A stretch of DNA of 64,000 bases from Noviluteimonas lactosilytica (GTDB taxonomy: Bacteria > Pseudomonadota > Gammaproteobacteria > Xanthomonadales > Xanthomonadaceae), in NCBI RefSeq assembly GCF_020866925.1, contig NZ_JAJGAK010000003.1, forward strand, positions 364,966-428,965, read 5' to 3'. Below the pieces are notes generated by a model. The model searched no databases and was not told the DNA's origin. It saw only the letters and a program-made list of their open reading frames with translations. This document shows positions 48,562-57,700 of this stretch, one piece after another. The translations under genes were made by a program, and so were the position numbers. Positions within the stretch are counted from its first letter, which is position 1. Each line of letters opens with the position of its first letter.

Positions 48562-51015
48562 ATGCCCGTTTCGTTCGACCTGCCCGGCACCCACACGCCA
48601 CCGGCGACCCTTGCCTCGGCCAACCTGCCCCGTCGCGTGCGCCGGGTCATGGATCATCTCCTCAGCTTCGTGTCCGACGAGATGGCGCGCCATCTCTCGC
48701 AGATGCTCAACGAGGCCGAGCAGCAACTGTTCCGGCTCGCCGACCACGCGCGCAATCCCGGCATCCAGGCCGGGCACATGGAAACGCTGCGGACCCTGCG
48801 CCTGAATCGCGCGGACCTCGTGCCGCGTTACCTGATCGGCCTGGAATCGGCGCTCGCGAACGTGCGCGATCCGAAGGCCGCGGCGCGCCTGGGCGTGACC
48901 GGCGTGAAGCAACCCTCGTTCCGCAACCTCAGCTTGGTCGACGACGAATCGATGGACGAGGACTCGGTGCTGCGCGACATCGCGTTGCGCCACGAATCGC
49001 GCGCGAGCCTCCCGCTGCATCTGCTCGGGCAGCGCTTCGGCGTGCTCGCGGGCCAGCCGGCCTTCGACGCCGAACGCCTGCCGGTGGGTCCGCAGATGCT
49101 CGGCCGCATCCTGCGCGAGGCGGCCAACGCGTTGCAGATCGGCCTCGAGGCGCGGCTGTTGCTGTTCCGCACCTTCGACCGCGTGGTGATGATCCATTAC
49201 GGCCACCTCGCGGAAACGATGAACGCGTTGCTCGAACGCGACGGCATCCTCCCGAGCCTGGCCTACGTGCCGCTGCGCGTGCGCCCGGTGCTGCAGAACC
49301 CGAAGGGGCCGACGCCGGCCGAACGCATCCGCCAGGAAAAGCCGGCACCGGCGCATGGCGGTGGTGGCGGCGCAGGCGCCGGTTCGAACTTCGCGCTCGG
49401 CGGCGGCGACCCGGCCGGCGGATCGCACGCCGCATCGCACGACGGCCACGCAAACGTCGACGCCGACGATGCGCACGCCGACGCGCACGGCGGATCCGGC
49501 ACGGCGCAGGCGCCGCGTCCGCGCGCCGCGGGCGGCCCGCGCGACATCCATCGTCCGCATACCGCGTGGATGGGCGAACAGGACGGCGAGGACGGGGGCT
49601 TCGACGAATCCGCCGCATACGCATTGCTGCAGCAACTGCTCTCGGGTCGCCGCGACCTGATCGGCAAGCTGCGACCCGCCGCGCGCCAGGAACGCACGCG
49701 CCAGGAACTGCCCACGCCCGACCTGCTGCGCGCGCTCGACAACCTCGTCTCCTCGCCGGTCTCGCCGACCGGCAGCCCGCGCAGCCTGCTCGACATCAAG
49801 CAGACGCTGCTCGCGCAGTCGCGCCAGGTGCACGGCAAGGGCGCCGCGTTCTCGCGCGAGGACAACGACGCGTTCGAACTGCTCGGCATGCTGTATTCGC
49901 AGATCGAACGCGAAGTGCGGCGCGATACGCCCGCGGTCGGCCTGCTCGGCCGGTTGCAGGTGCCGCTGCTGCGCGTTGCGTTGCAGGATCGTGCGTTCTT
50001 CGTGCGCCAGCAGCATCCGGCGCGCCAGCTGCTCAACGCCGTCGCCGAATCGGGCGCGACGTGGCTCGGCGATGAAGACGTCGATCCGCAGCTCGTGCAT
50101 TCGCTGCGCAACGCGGTCGAACACGTCGTCCAGAATTTCCGCGAAGACCCGGCGGCCTTCGACACCGCCAACCGCGAACTGCAGACCAGCCTCTCGCACC
50201 TCGCGCGCAAGGCGGAAGTCACCGAGCGCCGCCACGTCGAGGCCGCGCGCGGCAAGGAAAAGCTCGAGCTCGCCAAGCGCCGTTCCACCGAAGTGATCGA
50301 AGCGGCGGTGCGCGACCAGCGCCTGCCGAAGTTCGTGCGCGCGTTGCTCAACCAGGCCTGGGCCGACGTGCTCACGCTGACGCTGCTGCGCCACGGCGAG
50401 GATTCGGAAGACTGGCAGAAGCAACTCGAAGCCACGCGCCACATCGTGGCCGCGACCGGCGGCAAGGCGTCGGGCCCGACGGATCCGCATCTCGCCACGC
50501 AGATCGAGGGCTCGCTGGTCCAGGTCGGTTACCACATCGACGAAGCGGGCGCGATCGCGCGCCGCCTCACCACCGGCATCGCGGAAGACGAAGACGATCC
50601 GGCCTCGCGCACCGAACTGGCGATGAAGCTCAAGGCGCGCGCGCGCCTTGGCGAAGACGCCGAGACGCCGAAGCCGAAGCTGCCGCCGCGCACGCCGGAG
50701 GAGCAATCGGCGTACGAGCACCTGCGCACCCTGCCCTTCGGCTCGTGGTTCGAATTCATCGCCAACCAGCAGGGCGATCGCATTCGTCGCCGCCTGTCGT
50801 GGTTCAGCCCGATCACCGACAACGCGCTGTTCGTCAACCAGCGCGGCCAGCGCGTCGGCGAGCAATCGCTGGACAGCCTGGCGCGCATGATCGCGATCGG
50901 ACAGGCGCACATCGTCACCGCCGACAAGGGTCGCCTCGTCGACCGCGCCTGGCACGGCGCGCTCAACGCGCTGCGCAGCTTCGCCGGCGGCAAGGCCCAG
51001 GAGGAGGGCGCATGA
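48562..51015 (+). CDS. DUF1631 protein
   Basis: 817 aa, no signal peptide or convincing membrane helix. The long helical sequence (RVRRVMDHLLSFVSDEMARHLSQML at the start, LQIGLEARLLLFRTFDRVVMIHYGHLAETMNALLERDGILPSL, and ALLNQAWADVLTLTLLRHGEDSEDW later) matches the DUF1631 family, which is usually found with a PilZ partner. A glycine- and histidine-rich low-complexity linker spans about residues 262-330. Sequence is closest to family members of xanthomonads; no biochemical role is established. The C-terminus contains GSWFEFIANQQGDRIRRRLSWFSPITDNALFVNQRGQR. The stop overlaps the PilZ gene start (ATGA), so the two are coupled. Confidence 0.85.
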   Translation: MPVSFDLPGTHTPPATLASANLPRRVRRVMDHLLSFVSDEMARHLSQMLNEAEQQLFRLADHARNPGIQAGHMETLRTLRLNRADLVPRYLIGLESALANVRDPKAAARLGVTGVKQPSFRNLSLVDDESMDEDSVLRDIALRHESRASLPLHLLGQRFGVLAGQPAFDAERLPVGPQMLGRILREAANALQIGLEARLLLFRTFDRVVMIHYGHLAETMNALLERDGILPSLAYVPLRVRPVLQNPKGPTPAERIRQEKPAPAHGGGGGAGAGSNFALGGGDPAGGSHAASHDGHANVDADDAHADAHGGSGTAQAPRPRAAGGPRDIHRPHTAWMGEQDGEDGGFDESAAYALLQQLLSGRRDLIGKLRPAARQERTRQELPTPDLLRALDNLVSSPVSPTGSPRSLLDIKQTLLAQSRQVHGKGAAFSREDNDAFELLGMLYSQIEREVRRDTPAVGLLGRLQVPLLRVALQDRAFFVRQQHPARQLLNAVAESGATWLGDEDVDPQLVHSLRNAVEHVVQNFREDPAAFDTANRELQTSLSHLARKAEVTERRHVEAARGKEKLELAKRRSTEVIEAAVRDQRLPKFVRALLNQAWADVLTLTLLRHGEDSEDWQKQLEATRHIVAATGGKASGPTDPHLATQIEGSLVQVGYHIDEAGAIARRLTTGIAEDEDDPASRTELAMKLKARARLGEDAETPKPKLPPRTPEEQSAYEHLRTLPFGSWFEFIANQQGDRIRRRLSWFSPITDNALFVNQRGQRVGEQSLDSLARMIAIGQAHIVTADKGRLVDRAWHGALNALRSFAGGKAQEEGA

Positions 51016-51362
51016 TCGACGAATTCCGCCGCGCGCGGCGCCGCAAGGTCGCCGACACGGTGATCGTGGTGGACACGATGGTCGATGCGGTCGTCGGCCG
51101 GCTCGGCAACCTGTCGGAGACCGGCATGTTGCTGATGGCCAACACCGCCATGCACGAAGACGCGCTGTACCAGTTCCGCTTCAACCTCAACGACCCGCAC
51201 GGGCGCGAGGCGCCGATCGAAGTCGGCGCGCACCTGCTGTGGCAGGACGCGGCGCATGCCTCGGGCCAGCGGTGGAGCGGGTTCCGCTTCATCACGGTGC
51301 CCGACGAGCACATGAAGCAATTGCGTGAATGGATCGATGGCCCCGGAGGCCAGTACGAGTAA
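51012..51362 (+). CDS. PilZ domain cyclic-di-GMP receptor
   Basis: 116 aa. It has the two cyclic-di-GMP contacts of PilZ: the Arg cluster FRRARRRK (residues 5-12) and N33-L-S-E-T-G38 (the D/NxSxxG motif). The rest is the short beta-barrel, with GAHLLWQDAAHASGQRWSGFRF. The ATG at 51012 overlaps the stop of the DUF1631 gene. The pair suggests that DUF1631 is controlled by cyclic-di-GMP through this small protein. Ligand binding is inferred from motif conservation. Confidence 0.88.
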   Translation: MIDEFRRARRRKVADTVIVVDTMVDAVVGRLGNLSETGMLLMANTAMHEDALYQFRFNLNDPHGREAPIEVGAHLLWQDAAHASGQRWSGFRFITVPDEHMKQLREWIDGPGGQYE

Positions 51363-51427
51363 CGGGGGCTGCCTCATCATCCCGCGGGGTGCAGAATGGC
51401 GGTTCTCCCCGCCCTGCCTCCACGCCC

Positions 51428-52747
51428 ATGTCCGCCAATCTTGCTTCGCTCTACGCCGACCATCTCGATACGCTCAAGCGCCGCGCCGATGAAGCGCTGC
51501 AACGCGGCGGGTTCGATGCGCTGGTGGTGCCGAGCGGGCGGCTGCATTACCAGGTGTTCGACGACCGGGACTATCCGTACGCGGTGAACCCGCAGTTCAA
51601 GGCGTGGGTGCCGCTCGTGAAGTTGCCCGACAGCTGGCTCGTGTACGTGCCCGGCCAGCGTCCGAAGGTGATCTACCTGCAGCCGTTCGACTACTGGCAC
51701 GTGGTGCCCAGCGCGCCGTCCGGCGACTGGGTGCAGCACATGGACGTCGTCGTCATCCGCACGCCGGAGGAAGCGCTGCAGCACCTGCCGAAGGACCCGG
51801 CGCGCTGCGCGATCCTCGGCGAGGCGCAGAGCACGGTCGGCGCGTTCGCGCCCAACAATCCGCCGGCGGTGGTGGCGTACCTGGAATACCACCGCGCGTT
51901 CAAGACGCCGTACGAAGTCGAGATGATGCGCGCCGCCAGCCGCATCGGCGTGCGCGCGCATCGTGCGGCGGAACGCGCGTTCCGCGCCGGCGCCAGCGAG
52001 TTCGGCATCCACCTCGCGTATTGCCAGGCCGCGCAGCAGGATGCGATCGACCTGCCGTACAACAACATCGTCGCGCTCAACGAACACGGCGCGGTGCTGC
52101 ATTACACCGATCGCGACCGCCTGCCGCCGAAGCCGGTGCGCAGCTTCCTGATCGACGCCGGCGCGGGCCATGTCGGCTACGCGTGCGATATCACGCGTAC
52201 GTATTCGCACGACACGGGCGACGAGTTCCAGGCGTTGATCGACGCGATGGACGTCGCGCAGTTGCGCATGTGCGACCAGGTGCGCAACGGATTCGACTAT
52301 CGCCAGCTGCACCTGGACGCGCACCTGTCGATCGCGCGCATCCTCAAGGACTTCGGCCTGATCACGGTGACGCCGGAAGTCGCGGTGGAAACCGGCGTGA
52401 GCTCGGCGTTCTTCCCGCACGGCATCGGCCATGGCATCGGCCTGCAGGTGCACGACGTCGCCGGCTTCGCCGAATCCGATCGCGGCGGCACGTTGCCCAA
52501 GCCCGAAGGCCATCCGTACCTGCGCCTCACGCGCACGCTCGCGCCGGGCATGGCGGTGACGATCGAACCGGGCCTGTACTTCATCGACATGCTGCTCGAG
52601 CAGCTGAAGGATCGCGGCCTCGGCCCGAGCGTCGACTGGGGTCGCGTCGATGCGTTCCGCCCGTTCGGCGGCATCCGCATCGAAGACGACGTGGTGTGCA
52701 CGGACGCTGCGCCGCTGAACCTGACGCGCGAAGCCTTCGCTGCGTGA
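51428..52747 (+). CDS. pepQ: Xaa-Pro dipeptidase
   Basis: 439 aa, the usual PepQ length. It cuts Xaa-Pro dipeptides in the cytoplasm with two Mn2+. After a creatinase-like N-domain, the pita-bread core keeps the metal ligands in LIDAGAGHVGYACDITRTY, FFPHGIGHGIGLQVHD, MAVTIEPGLYFIDM and GGIRIEDDVV. The start MSANLASLYADHLDTLKRR at 51428 fits the family. It is convergent with pepP, a second M24-family enzyme 18 bases away, so the two related enzymes meet tail to tail. Confidence 0.95.
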   Translation: MSANLASLYADHLDTLKRRADEALQRGGFDALVVPSGRLHYQVFDDRDYPYAVNPQFKAWVPLVKLPDSWLVYVPGQRPKVIYLQPFDYWHVVPSAPSGDWVQHMDVVVIRTPEEALQHLPKDPARCAILGEAQSTVGAFAPNNPPAVVAYLEYHRAFKTPYEVEMMRAASRIGVRAHRAAERAFRAGASEFGIHLAYCQAAQQDAIDLPYNNIVALNEHGAVLHYTDRDRLPPKPVRSFLIDAGAGHVGYACDITRTYSHDTGDEFQALIDAMDVAQLRMCDQVRNGFDYRQLHLDAHLSIARILKDFGLITVTPEVAVETGVSSAFFPHGIGHGIGLQVHDVAGFAESDRGGTLPKPEGHPYLRLTRTLAPGMAVTIEPGLYFIDMLLEQLKDRGLGPSVDWGRVDAFRPFGGIRIEDDVVCTDAAPLNLTREAFAA

Positions 52748-52765
52748 TGTCGCGTGGCGGGCGCT

Positions 52766-54103
52766 TCAGCCCGCCATGAACGCTTCGATCTCGTCGGCGT
52801 CGCGGACCAGCGCATCCGTCAGGATGCGGTGGCCGTCGGCGGTGACCACGATGTCGTCTTCCGTGCGAATGCCGATGCCGCGCCACTTCGCGGGCACCGA
52901 CTTGTCGTCGGGCGCGACGTACAGGCCGGGCTCGATGGTGAACACCATGCCGGGTTCGAGCAGGCGCGATTCGCCGTCGATGCGGTATTCGCCGACGTCG
53001 TGCACGTCGAGGCCGAGCCAGTGTCCGGTCTTGTGCCGATAGAAGCGGCGATACGCACCGTCGGCGATCACTTTCTCCAATCGCCCCTTCAATAGCCCGA
53101 GCTTCAACAACCCTTCGCTCAGTGTTTCGACCGCGGCCTGGTGGCCCGCGTCGTACGGCACGCCGGGGCGCGCCTTCGCGAGCGCGGCGCGTTGCGCGGC
53201 GCCGACGAGGTCGTGCAGCGCGCGCTGTTCCTTCGAGAAGCGACCGTCGATGGGGAACGTGCGCGTGATGTCGGCCGCGTAGTTGCGGTACTCCGCGCCC
53301 GCGTCGATGAGCACGAGGTCGCCGGCGCGCGCGGCGGCGTTGTTCGCGCGGTAGTGCAGCACGCAGGCGTTCGCGCCGGCGCCGACGATGCTGCCGTACG
53401 CGGCTTCGGCGTCGTGCGCGCGGAACACGCGTTCGAGTTCGGCCTGCAGTTCGAATTCGCGCACGCCCGCGCGCGCGACGCGCATCGCGGCCTGGTGCGC
53501 TTCGACGCTGATGTCGGCGGCGCGCTGCATCAGCTTGAGTTCGTCGTTCGACTTGAACAGGCGCATCTCGTCGAGCAGGTGCCCGAGCGCGAGGAATTCG
53601 TGCGGCGGTTGCGCGCCGGCGCGGGCCTGCGCGCGCACGCGGTTGAGCCAGCCGATCAGCTTGAGGTCGAACTCCGCGTCGCGTCCGAAGTGGTAGTAGA
53701 CGCGCGAGCGGCCTTCGAGCAGACCCGGCAGGATTTCGTCGAGATCGGCGATCGGATACGCGTCGTCCATGCCGAATTGATCGACCGCCCCCTCCTGTCC
53801 GGCGCGCGGGCCGTCCCACGCTTCGCGGTCGGGGTCGCGTTCGCGGCAGAAGAGGATCGTTTCGCCGTGCGCGCGGCCGGGCACGAGGACGAGCACGGCT
53901 TCGGGTTCGGGGAAGCCGGCCAGGTACCAGAAGTCGGAATCCTGGCGATACGGATAGTGCGTGTCGCGACTGCGCACGCGTTCGGGCGCGGCGGGCAGGA
54001 CGAGGATCGCATCGTCGCCTGCCATGCGCATGAGTTGCCTGCGGCGCCGGGCGTACGCGGCGCCCGGCAGGGCCAGCGGTCGCTGGAGCTTGCTCGCGGC
54101 CAT
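52766..54103 (-). CDS. pepP: Xaa-Pro aminopeptidase
   Basis: 445 aa. It removes the N-terminal residue from peptides with Pro in second place. M24-family metal ligands are in VLIDAGAEYRNYAADITRTF, FYRHKTGHWLGLDVHD, MVFTIEPGLYVAPDD and GIGIRTEDDIVV. The N-domain has RDTHYPYRQDSDFWYLAGFPEPEAV, typical of AMPP. The ATG at 54103 is two bases from the stop of the upstream YgfB-family gene. This ygfB-pepP order is conserved in gammaproteobacteria. Confidence 0.96.
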   Translation of the reverse strand: MAASKLQRPLALPGAAYARRRRQLMRMAGDDAILVLPAAPERVRSRDTHYPYRQDSDFWYLAGFPEPEAVLVLVPGRAHGETILFCRERDPDREAWDGPRAGQEGAVDQFGMDDAYPIADLDEILPGLLEGRSRVYYHFGRDAEFDLKLIGWLNRVRAQARAGAQPPHEFLALGHLLDEMRLFKSNDELKLMQRAADISVEAHQAAMRVARAGVREFELQAELERVFRAHDAEAAYGSIVGAGANACVLHYRANNAAARAGDLVLIDAGAEYRNYAADITRTFPIDGRFSKEQRALHDLVGAAQRAALAKARPGVPYDAGHQAAVETLSEGLLKLGLLKGRLEKVIADGAYRRFYRHKTGHWLGLDVHDVGEYRIDGESRLLEPGMVFTIEPGLYVAPDDKSVPAKWRGIGIRTEDDIVVTADGHRILTDALVRDADEIEAFMAG

Positions 54104-54105
54104 GT

Positions 54106-54654
54106 TCAGTTGAACGACTTGCGATGACGCGGGGCGAGCACGCAATCGCCGTGCAGCAGCAGCACGGCGACGCGCACGAACTCTTCGATCTCGGCCAGCG
54201 CGTCCTCGTCGTCTTCGTCGCCGTCGTCCTGCGCGGTCGCGGCGGCGAGCTTGGCCAGGTCGCCCAGGGCTTCCTCGCCTTCTTCCGACAGCGGCGGGTT
54301 CTCGCCCGCGGCGAGGCCGAAGGCGCCCAGGAAACCGCGGCACCAGTCGAACAGCGCGCCGCTGCGTTCGCCGAGGCTCGCATCCCCTTCGGGAAGCAGC
54401 AGTTCGAAGCCGAAGCCGCGGTCTTCGAGCTGGGTGCGGCTCGCGGCGTTCAGCGCATCGAGCGGCGTATCGCCGGGGACTCGCGGCAGGGCGTCATCCG
54501 CCATCACGCGGGCCAGCCAATCCGGGGCATCGGCGCCGCCGCCGGCATACCAGCCGGTGAGCGCACCATGCAGTTCCGCGGGGGTCGTGCCCAGGCGCAG
54601 GGCGGCGGCAGCATCGTGAACGGCGGTCCAGCTCGGTAACTCGACTTCGGACAC
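54106..54654 (-). CDS. ygfB: YgfB/UPF0149 family protein
   Basis: 182 aa from the GTG at 54654, with AGGAG seven bases upstream; the longer reading from 54738 includes that site within its codons. The helical YecA/YgfB sequence includes RLGTTPAELHGALTGWYAGGG, FDWCRGFLGAFGLAAGENPPLSEEGEEALGDLAKLA and an acidic DDGDEDDEDALAEIEEFVRVAVLLLHGD. The function is unclear; in Pseudomonas YgfB affects beta-lactamase regulation. It is coupled to pepP and divergent from the GGDEF-EAL gene. Confidence 0.9.
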   Translation of the reverse strand: MSEVELPSWTAVHDAAAALRLGTTPAELHGALTGWYAGGGADAPDWLARVMADDALPRVPGDTPLDALNAASRTQLEDRGFGFELLLPEGDASLGERSGALFDWCRGFLGAFGLAAGENPPLSEEGEEALGDLAKLAAATAQDDGDEDDEDALAEIEEFVRVAVLLLHGDCVLAPRHRKSFN

Positions 54655-54767
54655 AGCGGGGCTCCTCGGCGCGTGCGCGCAGTGTAACCGGACACGTGAA
54701 CGGCCCGAGGTTGCGCGCAGGCGGCCGTGCGCAGACACTGCAACGACGCCACCGGGATGCGGAGCCC

Positions 54768-57700
54768 GTGCGCTTGTCGAATCCCCGTTTCCTGTCCGCC
54801 CGCGCTGGGGAGCGCGCCGCGGTTGCCATCGTCACCCTGTTGCTGGCCGCGACGGCGCTGGCCGGTTCCGTGCTGGCCCGATCCGCGTGGGCGGCGACGC
54901 GCGACTATCACTTCCGGGTGCTCGGCAGCGAGCACGGGCTCGCGCAGAACAGTGTCACCGCGTTCGCCGAGGATGGCGACGGGTTCGTGTGGGTCGGCAC
55001 GCAGGGCGGCCTGCATCGCTACGACGGCCAGCGCTACCAGTTGTTCCGCCACGATCCGCGCGACAAGGCCTCGCTTCCCGACAGCTACGTCACCGCGATC
55101 GCGGTCGAAGGGCGCGATGCGCTGTGGGTCGGCACGTACTCGGAATTCGTCGCACGGCTCGACCTGCATACCGGCGCCATCCGCCGCTTCACGGTCGATG
55201 GCGGCGCGGCACCCGCGGGATCGCCGCGCAAGCAGGTGCTCGCGTTGTTGCCGGTCGACGGCCAGTTGTGGGTCGGCACCGCGACGGGGCTGCTGCGCTT
55301 CGATCCGCGCACCGGGCGCAGCGTTCCGTTGCTGCAGGTCGATCCGCGCATCGTGGCGCCCTCGCCCAGCCAGGCGCTGGTGCGCGATCGCGATCGCGCG
55401 GTCTGGTACGCGAGCGCGGCGGGCCTGTATCGCTTCGGCGCGGGCGGCGGCATGGAGCGCATCGCCGAAGGCAACACGCGCGCGCTCGCATTCGATCGCG
55501 ACGGCCGCCTGTGGGTCGGCAAGCCCGACGGCCTGTATCGCCTGCGCGACGACGGCCGCACGTTGTTGCGCGTGTGGCCGCGCGAAGGCGCCGAGGGTGC
55601 GACCGACGTGCGTTCGATCGCGCAGGCACCCGATCGCCGCCTGTGGATCTCGGTGTTCGGCGACGGCATCCGCCGCCTCGACACCAACGGCGAACATGTC
55701 GAAGCGCTGCGCGAGTCGTGGATGACCGGCGCGTTGCCGGAAAGCACGATCAGCAAGGTGATGGTCGATCGCGGCGGCACGCTGTGGGTCGGCGGCGTGT
55801 TCCGCGGACCGTCGGTCGCCGACCCGGCGGGCACGCGTTTCCGTTATCTCGTCGGCGGGCGTCCGATCGATTTCGCGTCGGGCATCGCGGGCAACAGCGT
55901 GCGCTCGCTTCTCGAGGACGACGCGCGCACGTGGTGGCTCGGCACCGACAACGGCACGTTGTACCGCGCCGATGGCGAAGGCGGGCGACTGGACGACGTG
56001 CCCGCGTTCGCCGAGGCGTTTCCCAACCATCCCGGTGCGCCGCCCCTGCGTGCGATGGCGTTGACGCGCGGCGATGCGGGCCAGGCGTGGATCGCGACGA
56101 TGCGCGGCCTCGGCATGATCGACACCGACACCGGCACGATCGCGCAGGTCTCGGTTCCCGGATATCCGAACGTCGCGCTGCGCAGCCTCGCGCGCGACGA
56201 CGACGGGACGCTGTGGCTCGGTTCGCAGCTCAGTGGCGTGCTGCATTTCGATCCGTCCAGCGGGCGCGTGCGTGCGTATGCGCCGAAGTCCGCGTCGCCG
56301 GAACCGTCGACGGTGCATGCGGTCACGATCGACCGCCGCCATCGCGTGTGGGCGGGCACGAGCGACGGTCTCGAATTGCTGGAACCGTCGACCGGGCGGC
56401 TGCGCATCTTCCGCCACGCGCCCGACCAGCACGCGAGCCTCGCCGGCAATCTCGTGCGCGCGGTGCTCGAAGCGTCGGACGGCACGGTGTGGGTCGGTTC
56501 GCATTCGGGCCTGAGCCGCGTGCGCGAGAACGGCGACAAGCTCGACTTCGATCATCCGCTCGACGCCGCGCTCGGCGCGCGCCCGGTGCCGGTGGTGTTC
56601 TCGATCGCCGAATCGCCGCAGGGCCTGTTGTGGCTGGGCACGGACGCGGGCCTGATGCGCTTCGATCCCGCGCACAACCAGGTGCGCGCATACGGCCTCG
56701 CCGACGGCCTGCAGGATCTCGAATTCAACGGCGGCGCCGCGTTGCGCCTGCGCGACGGGCGCCTGCTGTTCGGCGGCGTGCGCGGACTCAACATGTTCGA
56801 TCCGCGCATGGTGCACGACAGCCGCTACATGCCGCCGGTGCGCCTGCTGTCGGCGCGCTTCGGCGCGGGCCCGGCGCCGGAGCAGGACCTCGCGTGGCAT
56901 CCGGACCACCTCGCGGTGCCCGCCGATTCGGCGATGTTGCGCCTGCGCGTCGGCGCGCTCGATTACGCCGACACCGGCAACATCCGCTATCGCTATCGCC
57001 TCGAAGGTTTCGATCCGGGCTGGATCGACAACGGCACGCAGCGCGAGATCACCTACACGCGCATTCCGCCCGGCAATTACACCTTCCTCGCGCAGGCGAC
57101 CAACCGCGACGGCGTGTGGAATCCGGAGATGCTGCGCCTGCCGGTCAACGTCGCGCCGCCGGCATGGCGACATCCGGTCGCGCTCGCGCTGTATGCGCTC
57201 GCGGGGCTGTTGCTGCTCGGTGCGATCGCGTGGCTCGTGGTGCAGCGCCGTCGCCAGGAACGCGATTACTTCGCGCAGATCGAGGATCGAGAGGAGCGCC
57301 TGAAGCTCGCGCTGTGGGCGTCGGGCGAGATGTTCTGGGATTACGACCTGGCGCGCGGCGAACTGCGCAGCATGCGTTCGCAGGACGGCGACCGCCCCGA
57401 CATCGCGGTGCAATCCGACGTCGACCAGCGTCACGAGATCCACGAAGAAGACCTGGCGCGCGTGATCGATCGCCTGCGCCAGCACGTGCGCGGCGAGACG
57501 CCGCTGTTCCTGTCCGAACATCGCGTGCGTGCGCCGAATGGTGCGTGGACGTGGGTGCGCGCGCGCGGTCGCGTGGTCGAACGCGGGGCCGACGGTCGCG
57601 TCGTGCGCGTGGCCGGCACCGCGCGCGACATCACCGGCAGCCGCGCCGCCGAGCGCGAACGCCGTATCGCGAGCGAAGTGTTGCGCAGCATGGCCGAAGC

